From: Schizochytrium sp. TIO01
Taxonomy: Eukaryota; Sar; Bigyra; Thraustochytrida; Thraustochytriidae
Direction: 5' to 3'
Length of the DNA: 64,000 nt
NCBI GenBank assembly: GCA_004764695.1
Contig: SMSO01000014.1
Coordinates: 3,547,148-3,611,147, forward strand
Shown here: piece by piece, positions 11,328 to 21,667 of the stretch
How positions within the stretch are numbered: the stretch's first letter is position 1
Layout of the letters: every line of letters starts with the position of its first letter
Notes under the pieces: generated by a model
The model's database searches: none
What the model was told of the DNA's origin: nothing
Seen by the model: only the letters and a program-made list of their open reading frames with translations
Program-made: the position numbers and the translations under genes

Positions 11328-12771
11328 GAATTTTTTAGTTGCATTCACTTTTAATTAATAATAATAAACGTAAAAAAGGAGATCAAGTTTTAAATTTATC
11401 TGAAAATATAAATAAATAAACAAATAAATAAATAAAAGTCATAAATTATGGGTTGTTGTAGCTTCGCTATAACCTCTACCTGACTTGCGCGAGGTTCAAC
11501 TTCGAGTTCGTTACCGCGCGGTCCCAGGGCGTGACGAATCGGGTGGCTGCGATGACATGCCTGCTCGTACGCACGCACGCACGCATTGGCCTGACACGCC
11601 AAGCCTGCATCAAACCAGTACGCGGGCTGTAGTTGCCACGCGAGGCGCAGATCGCGATACCGGAGCCCACAGAACCGGCCGCCGTGAACAGCTCAGGTTG
11701 GAGATCGAACAGTCAAACAGCAGCGATCCTTGAGCGAATGGCTGCCTTTGCTGGCGGCAAGGATGGCCAAACCGCTGCGAAGTGGAGGGTGCCTGGGTAT
11801 CAGATCGTGGTCAACCGCCGGGCATCATAGGCGGCTCGTCCGTCAAGAAGCCTGCTCACGATTCGTCGGAGAGGTGCCGTTGCAGCTTGGATCATTTGGC
11901 AAGGCTCTCCAGAACCTGTTCGTGAATTATGGCGAGGCCGAGAGAGAGGTCGAGAGAGACACGGACTAGACTGATTGGAATTCCGCGCTTGGTGTCGGCA
12001 ACATTTGAGAACTCACTCACGAGATCACGAGGTCACGAACTCACATAATCTTCTGCTTCTGCATCTTCTGCTTCTGTTACGATGTGGCTGCCATCTTGAA
12101 TTTCACGAGTTCGGATCCGCAGATTTGAGGAGTTTGATTGCAGCGTCAAATGCCAACCTGCTCCGCTGATTCGTTGGTTTGTTCAACAACATCACATCTC
12201 GTCACGCACAAACGACGTCTCACCTGCCGCCTTCACTCGATGTTCGCATGTGCGCAACGAGGTTGATTTCGACGGCGATGACGATGGCGCCAACGACGAT
12301 GGTGATGATGATGATGATAGCGACGACAGCGATGCTACTTTGTCTCGTGAAGCGAGAGACGGAGCTTGGAGTGCCAGGGCGCTGCAGACTCTGCGAGAGA
12401 GCCAACCTCTGTGTCACGTCCACGCCGCAAGAGCAGGTCGCGAGTCGCCAGATCGTGGCCTCCACCTGCGCCCGTGTTCTCGTGCAGCTCGAGCGCGGCA
12501 AGTGCAATGCAAACTTCACGCTGTCGTTCAGGAGGTTTACGAAGATCTCGAAGACAAACAAACACAGTGTGCCGTGATCAATTGCAATTGATTGATCGCT
12601 CGCTCGCTCGCTTGATCGAGGAAGGGAACCCGAGGCGAGTGATGTGAGGGCCTGTTCGAGCTGAAGAGCTGTGCCTTCAAGTGGAAGGGCTCTTCCACAC
12701 ACTGAACGTGTATACGCAAAGAGAAACTCGCGTGATCACCATGAAATGATCAACATGAAAAGGTCACCATG

Positions 12772-12845
12772 AATCGATCAATCAATCAATGCATCAATCA
12801 ATGCATCAATCAATGTATCAATCAGTCGATTCAATCAGTCAATGC
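12772..12845. repeat. (ATCA)n repeat with interspersed ATGC units
   Basis: Copies of ATCAATCAATGC and ATCA variants over about 70 bp, preceded by three short ATGAA/ATGAT units. Confidence 0.8.
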
Positions 12846-13639
12846 GAAGCTGGAGCACCTTGACTTCCTACCTCCCCACGAACTATTTACATGGCCTTGG
12901 GCGAATGTGGAAGGGCGAATGGTGGCTCTCGTGGCGAACGTACTCGTGACCAGGACCCATATGGCAGGCTCGTGCCAGCTTCGCTACGCATGCGAACCCG
13001 CAGGATCTCAAGACAAGACCAAACAAACAATCAAACAAACAAACAAACGGTGAGGAGCACTCCCGCAGCTCCCAAAGGCAGATCCAAACGAATGGCTCTG
13101 CAAAGGAGCTCAGCGTGCAGCAGTTCGGAGCCCTTGTTGGTTGCCTCAAATCGTGAACCTCCATCCCAGAAAGTCTACCTACGATCTATATTTTCGAGCT
13201 TGCTCGAAAATTACCTTCTGGGGTGTTCCCGTACATCGGCAGGGAGTCTGTTTCCTGAAAGGTCTACCAAGAGTTTTGCTTTTACATCATCCTCCTACCG
13301 TTTTCGGACCCCTTCGTCTTTGAGGAACTGCGAGAATGGCAGCTGTCGGCAGAAGATAAGCAGTATTATTTTGTGGATCTTTGGGGTGGAGGCCTCGAAT
13401 GTAAAAGAACCACTGCAAAGGAAAGACTGCTTCGTTACCTCGCATTTCATCTGTTTTTATGCATGCATCAGATCAAAGGTTCGACTGAAAGAGTGGTTCT
13501 CCTTTGTGGCGTTTTGTAATTAAATCTAAATCTTCTTTCTTTCTTGTTCCTTCTTCTTTTCTTTCTTTTTCCCCGTTCTTTCTTTTTTACTTGACGAGGT
13601 GAAAAATTGTCGCTGAGCCCTTATTCGTAACTACATCAC

Positions 13640-13915
13640 AAACAAACAAAATAGAAACAAATAAATTGAAACAAACAAATTGAAACAAATAAAATTGAAA
13701 CAATAAAATAGAATCAAGTAGAAATAAATATTGAAACAAATATTAACAAATAGAAATAAATATTAACAAATAGAAATAAATAGAAACAAATAGAAACAAA
13801 TAAAAACAAATAGAAACAAATAAAACAAATAAAACAAATAGAAACAAATAGAAACAAATAAAACAAATAGAAGCAAATAGAAGCAAATAGAAACAAATAG
13901 AAACAAACAAACCAA
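13640..13915. repeat. Long A-rich tandem array of (GAAACAAATA)-type units
   Basis: About 275 bp made of repeats of AAACAAATAGA and its shorter and longer variants. The plus strand is almost free of thymine apart from one T per unit. The minus strand is therefore open in several frames and encodes a meaningless Phe/Leu/Ile/Cys run, not a gene. Confidence 0.9.
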
Positions 13916-14521
13916 CAAAAAGAGAAAGGGGAAATGGCCTATTCACAGAGAGACGAGATAAGAAGGTTTCTCTGCTTTGCTCTTTTGCAAAGGGAGGAAG
14001 TCGACCTTCGCAGATGCCGCTGCATATGCCACAAAGCCTCCCGTTCTCGACGAAATTCTCGCATTCGTCGAGCAGCTTCCTTCAGATTCTTCAGCTGCAT
14101 TCGAAAGAAACTATTCTTGCTGAAGCGTGTGTTTTCTTACTCGCGAAAGAAAAGGAATCCCAGCGATGCTAATACATGGAAAGAAAGCAATGGCTTGGCA
14201 AAGGCCATGCACGGTCTTGGCCGCGTTGCAGTACGTGGCGCGAACAGCGTTTGACTGTCTAAACTTCGAGGCGGCTCTGTATTGTGAAAGGCGAACGCTT
14301 CATGGCAGGAGCGAAGAAGACGAGAAAGACGGTCCTTGGGGGAAGATAACAACGCCACTTACAAAAGTGGGTCCAAGTCCCTGAAATTGAATGTCCCCGA
14401 ACTTAGCAGTCTGAGCCAAAACGAACCCGGAATAACTGGGACACCGTTTTGCCCTTTCCCTCGATGATGAGGATTGAGATTGAGATTGAGGACGACGCTG
14501 GCATCAACGCTGTACCATTGC

Positions 14522-14977
14522 TTAATCAGACCCGAAGCTGAAATTCTTCATCAACGAACCAAGGTAAAACCAGGCCTGGAAACGAGGTATACCTAGCTGG
14601 GCAGTGAAATTTTCTGCATCGTGTACATTGACGGAATATATAGCAGCGAGATAGGGGATTACGAGAAGCACCGAATAAAAAGATGAACGGATGTTGCTGG
14701 GTACTACAAGACCATACGAAACGTTCATGAACCTTAATATGGGACGATTTTGGATGTCACAGATCAAGATAAGTGAGACTTTAGCTCGGTTCATTTGCAT
14801 TTCGTGGGACTCGATCCGAAATTGCTGGCTCTGAGGTGGAATAGAATACACATGGGATTTAGAGCTCCTCTTGTTAGCAAACACAGCTTTGCACCAGTCA
14901 TAGTTGAATCCAGCCTCGGTTTGTGCTCCGTTGAACGAGTGGGTGAAAATCGAAGTACAAACCTTCGGTTCAACAAA
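14522..14977 (-). CDS. Possible terminal exon of an unidentified gene
   Basis: On the minus strand a frame of about 150 codons is open from a potential splice acceptor (TGACAG, ending at 14978) to a TAA stop at 14522. The translation has ordinary amino-acid balance (for example NYDWCKAVFANKR and PRFQAWFYLGSLMKNF) and one hydrophobic segment (FYSVLLVIPYLAAIYSV). A pyrimidine-rich tract lies upstream of the acceptor, as expected for an intron end. No upstream exon or known domain was found. An open frame of this length can arise by chance in 64 kb, so the call is weak. Confidence 0.25.
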   Translation of the reverse strand, partial: FVEPKVCTSIFTHSFNGAQTEAGFNYDWCKAVFANKRSSKSHVYSIPPQSQQFRIESHEMQMNRAKVSLILICDIQNRPILRFMNVSYGLVVPSNIRSSFYSVLLVIPYLAAIYSVNVHDAENFTAQLGIPRFQAWFYLGSLMKNFSFGSD

Positions 14978-15697
14978 CTGTCATATGCATAAGATACCTT
15001 TCGTATACTTTAATATACGGCTAGTCTCAGTGAAAAAAAAAAAGAAAACACGCTCATCTGGTCAGTTCTTTTGTAGAAGCAAAGAAAGAATATCAGGAGT
15101 ATTAAAGTTAACATGAAGAAACTGAGCATGAGTATGCGTCACTTTCCTACGAAAGACTTTGAAGAAACAGAAATGCTTACTGGTGTTCGAAATTTTGTAA
15201 ATCTTCAAGCGTTAAGGCAAATAAGCAATCACAGGAGTTCGCGATAGTTATCCATGCTCAGATCTTGCTGTAAAACAGCGCTCTAGTTAGTTCGGAGCCA
15301 CCAAGAGCTTTTCTGTTGGTTGCATGTAAGCTCATGTTAGAGAAAATATCAACTGTACTCTTAGGGAATTACATATGGAGGCACTAGCTAATAGTAGATG
15401 CATAGGTACTAGTATTGGAGCTAAAATAAGCCCGGATAAGCCGGTTCTATTGAATATAAAATGGGTAAAAGAATGAAGATGTCTCAACGGCCGTATTGGT
15501 TAAGTTTCACCTTTTGACGAAAAGCATATCAGAAGAACCGCTGTGCAGATTGTCGAAGATATCTGCGAGACCTTCGGCAAAGCTTATACATACTGTTGCG
15601 CTAAAAGAGACAATTGTGGTTAGGCCCAGGACGGGCTTTGCTTGCGAATAGGCCTGGCAAGTTCTTTGGAGAAGTCAAGTTTCTGCGTTTAGCCGCG

Positions 15698-17986
15698 ATG
15701 GAGCTGTGCAGAAGCGACCTAGCCACCGTGGGACCGGTGTCTGGGCTGAACACGCTAAAAATTTTACCATTTGGCAGCAAGAGTAGGCGACAGCGAATCA
15801 TTGTAGGTGATGGTGCTGGGTTTATCACATGCTTGCAGTCAAAACGAGGAGAGACTTCTGCAGTTTTCAAAGCTCGTGCTGGTGAAAATAGCAACCCTGT
15901 TGCATCACTCACCTTAGATGGCGACAATATCTTTGCAGCAGAAGGTAGAGCAGTTCGAGGTTTTAACAAGAAAGGCAAAGAGACCTATGTGTACAACACA
16001 AGCCTTTCGGAATCTATTCGCCATTTAGTCAACTCAGGATCAACGTTCTGGGTTGCAGGCCAGCTTACTTATACTTCTTTCGAAGGTAGCTCTGAACGAG
16101 AATACTTGAAGTTTGAGGATTCAATCACAAGCCTTGCTGTAATGAATGCATCCACCTCGGAGAAGAGTATTGCTCTTCTTGGAGGCAGTGGTCATAAGAT
16201 TCGCTCTGTGTTTCATGGCGCTATCGTATCTACTCTTGCCACGTCTGGTGTCCCAACAAGCTTACAAGCATATGGGGAAAACTGCGAGCAAGGCCTTTAT
16301 GTGTACGGAACAGCGTCAGGATGCCTCGGGATGCTTCAAGTCTGCGAGTCTGGTCAATTGAAACGTCTATGGGAACTTGCTGGAGAAGGGAGCATCAATT
16401 GCATAAGTACATATGACTTTAATAAAGACGATATTCCGAACATTCTAGTTGGCCGAGACGATGGAAGCGTTCAGGTATTTGCTGTACATGGCACTGATGG
16501 AGCATCCAAGACACAGGAGAGTAAACAAAATGCATTATTCATACCTGAATATGCTTCACTTAAATATGAATGCCAAGTTGATGAGAGTGTTCGAGCAATT
16601 CAGGCAGGTGTGGTCAGCACCCCTGGATATGATGAAATTGTGCTCTGTACATATTCTGGAAATGTCATTAGCTTTAGCACTGAGGCCCTCGACACAGCAG
16701 AGACTGGAGATAAACAAGGGCGAACAAAGGCTGACGTCGATGCCGAGGGTCGCACCACACAACTTCGTGAGGAGCTCAAGTCAGTTCAAAAGCAAATTGA
16801 TGCAACACGCGCCAAATTACTCAAGCTGAATGGGGATACACAATCGAGCCTTGCAATCAACTTTGATCAGTTACATATTAACCACCGTCTCGAATTGCAA
16901 CCTCGAAGGAGCACGTACTGTCTCTCTTTAGAAATGGTAGTTCCAATGTCACTTGTTATTCTTCAGTCAGATCTTCCTATCAAACTCATCGATACTGATG
17001 AAGCGAACATTGATGGTAGCCGTTCATCCCAAAGCATAGTTATCACCAAAAAGGAGTTGCCAACGGGCGGGGTTCATGCAGTATATCGTCCAGAGGAAGC
17101 ATGCAAACGAATCGAAATTCGAATTGGCACCTTAGAAGGTCAATATGGTGAGATCCGGGTCACCGTAGTGGCTGCCACGAAGCCCCAACTTGGCCGTCAA
17201 CTCACGGTAGAGATCAAGCCTCTGTCTTTGCACCAACGATGTGACGTAATTGAAGACTTGGCCAAAATTCCTCTGAGCCACGTACGATTCACAGGAACAT
17301 TCTCGCTTCACCAAGTTCATGAATGGATTCAAGCGTGCCTCCCGTACGTGCCAGCAAGTACACCCACTCCTGAAACTATGAAAACCTTCTCAAAGTCACG
17401 CGGTATGGACGGCCGGGAAGAACCAGGTCAAGAGCAGCCAATGGCTGTACTATACTATCGCAACACTCTGGTAAATAGCGTACTTGTCGTTCGTTATTGT
17501 TCAGGGTTTATTGAAGTGGAGTCTGATTCGATTTCTGCTATCGCGATTGCTCGCGAGGTCATAACAGCTGTGGCGAACAAGAGAAAAGCAAACATCGTCA
17601 TGCGCTTCGAAATTAACCCTGCAACTGTACCATACTTTCTTCAGCGATTGGATGCTCCATTGCAAAAGTACACGAAACTCCATGAGCGCACACTACTTGC
17701 TGATGCCTTGCGTGAAATCTGTAATGACGCAGATGGATCTGCCAATGGAGCGTTTCTTGTACCTGAACATCGCAGTATTCTAGCCAAACCTGAAACCTCT
17801 TCAGTACAGCAAAATCAGTTTACATCCACACTCCAGGCCCTTCAAGGTGTTGTCTCAGATTTGTATGTAGATATAAAAAAGTTTGCAGGAAGCGACATCC
17901 GCAACCCAAACTTTCATGCAGGTCTCTCCCGGATTCTCGATAACTACTCTCTTGATGCACTGCTCAATTTTTTCTCTCAGAATTAA
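15698..17986 (+). CDS. BBS7: Bardet-Biedl syndrome 7 protein (BBSome subunit)
   Basis: A 762-residue intronless frame. The open frame extends 28 codons upstream without an ATG. The ATG at 15698 is chosen because MELCRSDLATVG then aligns with the usual BBS7 N-terminus. BBS7 is a core BBSome subunit, which carries membrane proteins in and out of cilia with intraflagellar transport. Residues 1-330 show the seven-bladed propeller pattern, with IIVGDGAGFITCL, VGRDDGSVQVF and YDEIVLCTYSGNVISF. A short coiled coil (about 350-385) follows. Next come the appendage/platform region (PIKLIDTDE, IEGQYG-like LEGQYGEI and IKPLSLHQR) and the helical C-terminus ending YSLDALLNFFSQN. Length is close to the animal protein (about 715). 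Its presence indicates a ciliated or flagellated life stage. Identification is firm because matches run along the whole length. Confidence 0.95.
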   Translation: MELCRSDLATVGPVSGLNTLKILPFGSKSRRQRIIVGDGAGFITCLQSKRGETSAVFKARAGENSNPVASLTLDGDNIFAAEGRAVRGFNKKGKETYVYNTSLSESIRHLVNSGSTFWVAGQLTYTSFEGSSEREYLKFEDSITSLAVMNASTSEKSIALLGGSGHKIRSVFHGAIVSTLATSGVPTSLQAYGENCEQGLYVYGTASGCLGMLQVCESGQLKRLWELAGEGSINCISTYDFNKDDIPNILVGRDDGSVQVFAVHGTDGASKTQESKQNALFIPEYASLKYECQVDESVRAIQAGVVSTPGYDEIVLCTYSGNVISFSTEALDTAETGDKQGRTKADVDAEGRTTQLREELKSVQKQIDATRAKLLKLNGDTQSSLAINFDQLHINHRLELQPRRSTYCLSLEMVVPMSLVILQSDLPIKLIDTDEANIDGSRSSQSIVITKKELPTGGVHAVYRPEEACKRIEIRIGTLEGQYGEIRVTVVAATKPQLGRQLTVEIKPLSLHQRCDVIEDLAKIPLSHVRFTGTFSLHQVHEWIQACLPYVPASTPTPETMKTFSKSRGMDGREEPGQEQPMAVLYYRNTLVNSVLVVRYCSGFIEVESDSISAIAIAREVITAVANKRKANIVMRFEINPATVPYFLQRLDAPLQKYTKLHERTLLADALREICNDADGSANGAFLVPEHRSILAKPETSSVQQNQFTSTLQALQGVVSDLYVDIKKFAGSDIRNPNFHAGLSRILDNYSLDALLNFFSQN

Positions 17987-18907
17987 ATTTTAAAGTGATG
18001 AAATTCTTTCATCTCTTTGAACTTTATCCTTTGAGAGTAGTTTGCAGTAGTGGCGAATAGTTAGTAACTCTACGCACTAAGAACACGAGCAACCTTTCTT
18101 AAAATCACCTTTATTTGAAGTATGAGAACAGCTCATCATAAAAGGTGCTGGAAGCATTCAACAAAGGTAGAAATAGAAAATATACCTTGATATAGAAAGT
18201 ATCCCTGTCAACAAAACAACAATCTATATTCTTCAATTAACCACTTCGGGCATAAGTATCCATAGAACGCAAGATTTTCTATTATTTTGGTTTCCGCTTC
18301 AGTGCACAGAAAAATTTTCAAGCAACTCAAAGTTTGAACAAACATGCTGTGTCTCTCTACACACTCACTGATGATAGAAGTTCGCATTATCCTTTATTTT
18401 AGGCTTTCGACGTTGAGATTTTGAGCATTTCGTTTGAGTAGGACCTTCTTTAATTAAAATAAAAAATAAAAAAATAGAAGGGGTAGGAAAGGGTCAACGC
18501 CGTAGTGGCAATGATTCAAGAAAGAGCTAAATTTAAATCGTGGTCAAAGCTAATTTCCTTTACATAAAATGAAGAGAAGCTTGAAACTATGCAGAAGTAG
18601 TGAGTATGCAAGATCCCCTTCTGAAATAACCTCGACACAACGTGAATATGCATAGTAAAGTGTGAGCCTATGTGCTCAACAGAGATTTGAATGGTAAAAG
18701 AGAGAAGAGGGTAAACGAAAGGCATAAAAAGAAAGGAGCCTAGCTGAAGTCGCGATCTGTGAAAAAAATAATGAATGCTTTGCCCGAGAACTAGTTCTTA
18801 ATCAACAAAAGCACCCACGTGCACCCCAGCAAGGGTCTAAGTCACACCGATTGAGATTGAGGAGAAGCAAAGCATGTCAGTGATATTATTGTGCTCTGCA
18901 GTCAAAT
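17987..18907. other. Intergenic between convergent BBS7 and RPB4
   Basis: AT-rich spacer between the 3' ends of two convergent genes. It contains one TTAATTAA word (18450-18457) and an A/T run at 18440-18480. Short open frames on the minus strand have no recognisable content. Nothing else is seen. Confidence 0.6.
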
Positions 18908-19351
18908 TTAGAAGTTAAAAGTGCGTCCTGCGGAACGGTTGATCTTATCGAGGACATCGTTGACATCATCCTCATTGAGCTTGTTTTGAAGGCTGGGAAT
19001 TAATGACACAGCCTCATCATATTCTTCAGGTTTCAGGTTGATGAGCGAGACAAGCTCAAATGGTGCAAGTTTTACAACACCCACGTTGCCCTCAGCGTCG
19101 ACTTTCTCCCAAGTCTTCGCCTCAAGCTCACTTTCAAGCTCCTGAACGACACCCTTGTTTACCACGGGGTCCTTAATTTGGCTAAAACGGTTGACATAAG
19201 CGAGAGTCTGCTCGAATACCTCAGGCACAGCCTTATCGTCTTGCTCAAACTTGATCTTGGCTTCCTGCAGCACAATGGCAACCTCAGCGTTGGAGAGGCA
19301 CGGAACGTTGTCAAACTCCGGACCAAGTCGAAGCTCTGAGGCGTCCTCCAT
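18908..19351 (-). CDS. RPB4: RNA polymerase II subunit RPB4
   Basis: A 147-residue intronless frame of the size expected for Rpb4/POLR2D. Rpb4 pairs with Rpb7 to form the stalk of RNA polymerase II, which helps initiation and links transcription to mRNA decay. Typical features are the N-terminal tip-associating strand followed by LSNAEVAIVLQEA, the helix containing LAYVNRFSQIKD, and LAPFELVSLINLKPEEYDEA. The C-terminal helices follow, with SLIPSLQNK and DVLDKINRSAG. The start ATG (19349-19351) is the only one that fits. It is transcribed toward BBS7 and is on the same strand as the glycine cleavage H gene located further right. Confidence 0.93.
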   Translation of the reverse strand: MEDASELRLGPEFDNVPCLSNAEVAIVLQEAKIKFEQDDKAVPEVFEQTLAYVNRFSQIKDPVVNKGVVQELESELEAKTWEKVDAEGNVGVVKLAPFELVSLINLKPEEYDEAVSLIPSLQNKLNEDDVNDVLDKINRSAGRTFNF

Positions 19352-20263
19352 CTTAGCTATCTATGGCTTAGCGCTGTGTTGATGCAAGAATTACCGCTGT
19401 TCTTGGCGAGAAGAGATGAATGTGCTCTCACTTTGACCAACAGGGACCTCTCTACTTCTCCCCCTTCCTACGGCAAACGTCCAAGGAGGCAATTTGTTCA
19501 AAGCGGATCAAACTACCAGGGTAGCCAACCTTTGTCCCCCAGATTAGTGAAGCTTCGCGAGCGCCGCAAGCTAAACGGATTGCGCTTCGAGCGGACGGTG
19601 ATGACCAACTGTTGTTTGCCTGAAAATTAATACCTCGCTAAATCCCTAATAGAATATTAAGATTGCTAGAAGGTAGAGAAGGTAGGCGACGATTAATGAA
19701 AGGGGCTTAGTTTATTAGGTAAGAGGCTCCTACGTAGCAAGTACCCAAGCCAAAGAAAATATCTTAGAGCTTAATCATCAGGATGTGCTTGTATTAGCTT
19801 GCCAAGTCGAAAGGGCCGAGCGTATGTGATTTATTACTCATTTTCTGGAGCTAGATGAAAAAAGATCACCCCCTTTCAAGTTGAAATTACGACTGGGATC
19901 CAAATTAGCAAACAATGTGAGAGTAAATGAGGTTATTTTGGTGCAGGAATTTGTGAGATACCCACTGGCGCTTGTTTCTTTAAATAAAGTCAAAGAGAAG
20001 CTTGCTGGCTCAAAGTGATATTATAGACAAGAAGGTTCGCAAGGTACTAAAGGATAAAGATTTCAAGGTAATCAAGGAAAGGATAGGAACTGATGAGGGT
20101 GTAAAGTAGTGATAATTGAAAAGTCCCAAGTCTCAATGGTTAGTGCAATGCAATAACGCCGGTGTATGGCTATCAGAGCGGGAATGGACAGGAGAACCTT
20201 GAACAACGACGTAGCATATAAATCGGCAGTAGGCAGACGAACATGAGGAAAGTTTTATTGTAT
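19352..20263. other. Intergenic between RPB4 and GCSH
   Basis: About 0.9 kb of unique sequence that should hold the RPB4 promoter and the GCSH terminator. On the minus strand an AATAAA word lies just after the GCSH stop (CAATAAAAC) and is a good polyadenylation signal candidate. No other feature is seen. Confidence 0.6.
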
Positions 20264-21091
20264 TTACTCCTCGCAGAGCTTCTTGTAGGCGTCCTCGTCG
20301 AGGAGGCTGTCGAGCTCAGACTTGTCGGTCATCTCCATCTTGATGAACCAACCGTCGCTCATGGCGTCAGTGTTAACGAGCTCAGGGTTCTCAACAACGC
20401 TCTCGTTGACCTCAAGAACCTTGCCGGAGACCGGGGCGTACACATCAGATGCTGCCTTAACGGACTCAACGGAGCCGAAGGAGTCACCCTTGTCGAAGGT
20501 GTCACCAACCTACACGTTAAAACATATTATCACAAACATATCAATCCCACCGATGCAGGTCAGCCCATCAAGACCACAATTTCCATGTGCAGCACACGAT
20601 CAACAGATCGAATGAACACATATTCACACGCGCCATTCCATGAAGAGCAACATATCGCATTGAAGGATTTTAGCAGAAAAGCAGTCCGAGTTAGTCATTC
20701 ATGCACTTAATAAAATCCCGTGGATTCACCTAGAGTATACGCAGGCATAGCCCATCAACGCCGTCCCTAGATTAGAGCTTTCTGTTGTGGCTATTGTCAT
20801 ATCATCATTGGCGTCCGAGTGAAGATTTCGACTCAATCAAATCGAAGAAAAGAGCTGCAAACGTACCGAAGGAAGGTCGACGTAGACTACATCACCGAGC
20901 TGGGTCTGGGCAAAGTCTGAGATACCAATGACGGCCTTGTTGTCCTCCACGCGGACATACTCGTGCGACTCGAGGTACTTGAAGGTGGAGAAGGAGCGAG
21001 CGGAGGCCGCCATAGGGCGAACCGCCGGGGCCCAGCGAGAGGTCGGGCGCGCCGCGAAGGAGCGGGCGGACTGTCTCATAATCTGCATCAT
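20264..21091 (-). CDS. GCSH: Glycine cleavage system H protein, mitochondrial, two exons
   Basis: Exon 1 is 20867-21091 and exon 2 is 20264-20509. They are separated by a 357-bp GTACGT...TAG intron in phase 0, giving 156 residues. H protein carries the lipoyl arm that shuttles the aminomethyl group of glycine between the P, T and L proteins of the mitochondrial glycine cleavage complex. Residues 1-35 are rich in Arg, Ser and Ala with no acidic residue, a typical mitochondrial presequence. The mature part begins [14 protein letters not shown], then [19 protein letters not shown]. Exon 2 carries the lipoylated lysine in [18 protein letters not shown] and the C-terminal [15 protein letters not shown]. 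Two or three ATG codons stand close together at the start. The 5' flank contains a TTC microsatellite (21188-21213). Confidence 0.96.
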
Positions 21092-21187
21092 GGTTCCTGG
21101 AGGAGAGTTGAGCGCGAAGAGCGAGATGACTTGCGGCGGCGAGAGGACTTGCGCGGCTTGCTGGACTGCTGGACTGCTGGAGCGGCG

Positions 21188-21237
21188 GCTTCTTCTTCTT
21201 CTTCTTCTTCTTCTCTTCCTCCTTTTTATTTACTATA

Positions 21238-21268
<31 letters not shown>

Positions 21269-21270
21269 TA
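21188..21270. repeat. (TTC)n followed by (ATCT)n microsatellites
   Basis: A pure TTC run at 21188-21213 and an (ATCT)n run at about 21237-21268 lie roughly 100-180 bp upstream of the GCSH start codon, within its likely promoter or 5' UTR. Confidence 0.9.
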
Positions 21271-21581
21271 ATTTATTGTAATAACTATTGTTATATTATT
21301 GCTACCATGTAATAGGTAATGTATGTAGTAGAGGCCTATTTATCGTTCACTATTGTTCACTGCTTCAAGTCGCCTTTCTCGCAGACCCCATTTACTACTA
21401 TAGCTTTTATCCTCCTCGATACAGTGATTTATAACCACTATAGTTCACTTGCGTGGATCCAACGCGCTCATCGAAGTGAAGAAACAAGTTTGAAACAAAC
21501 ACAAACATGTAAATATTTAGATCAACAATCCACAAATAACAAATAAACCAAAAATTAAATCGGTGTGCCTTAATACATAGA

Positions 21582-21667
21582 AAGAAAGAAAGAAAGAAAG
21601 AAAGTAAGAAATAGAAAAAGAGTGATTCGTTCATTCATTCATTCATTCATTCATTCATTCATTCATT
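21582..21667. repeat. (AAAG)n and (ATTC)n microsatellites
   Basis: About six AAAG units (21582-21605) are followed after 20 bp by about ten ATTC units (21627-21667). Confidence 0.9.

Larger units (their letters stand above)
7147..15697. other. Large gene-poor, microsatellite-rich region
   Basis: About 8.5 kb with no confidently identified protein gene. It is punctuated by pure short tandem repeats, listed separately, and by several blocks of mixed composition. The block at about 11.5-12.7 kb is richer in G+C and is open in several frames at once on both strands, which argues against real coding. A minus-strand frame near 14.5-15.0 kb is the best coding candidate and is listed separately. An ATG-initiated plus-strand frame at 10939-11256 (105 codons) overlaps two open minus frames and has no known domain. 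The region may hold regulatory DNA, noncoding transcripts or simply expanded spacer. Confidence 0.5.

Noticed and set aside
12220-12702. 160-codon minus-strand frame and overlapping plus frames
   Set aside because: Several frames on both strands are open together, the content is repetitive (ATG/ATC runs) and no domain is seen.
20243-20710. 155-codon plus-strand frame
   Set aside because: Antisense of GCSH exon 2 and its intron; the minus strand gives an exact H-protein match.
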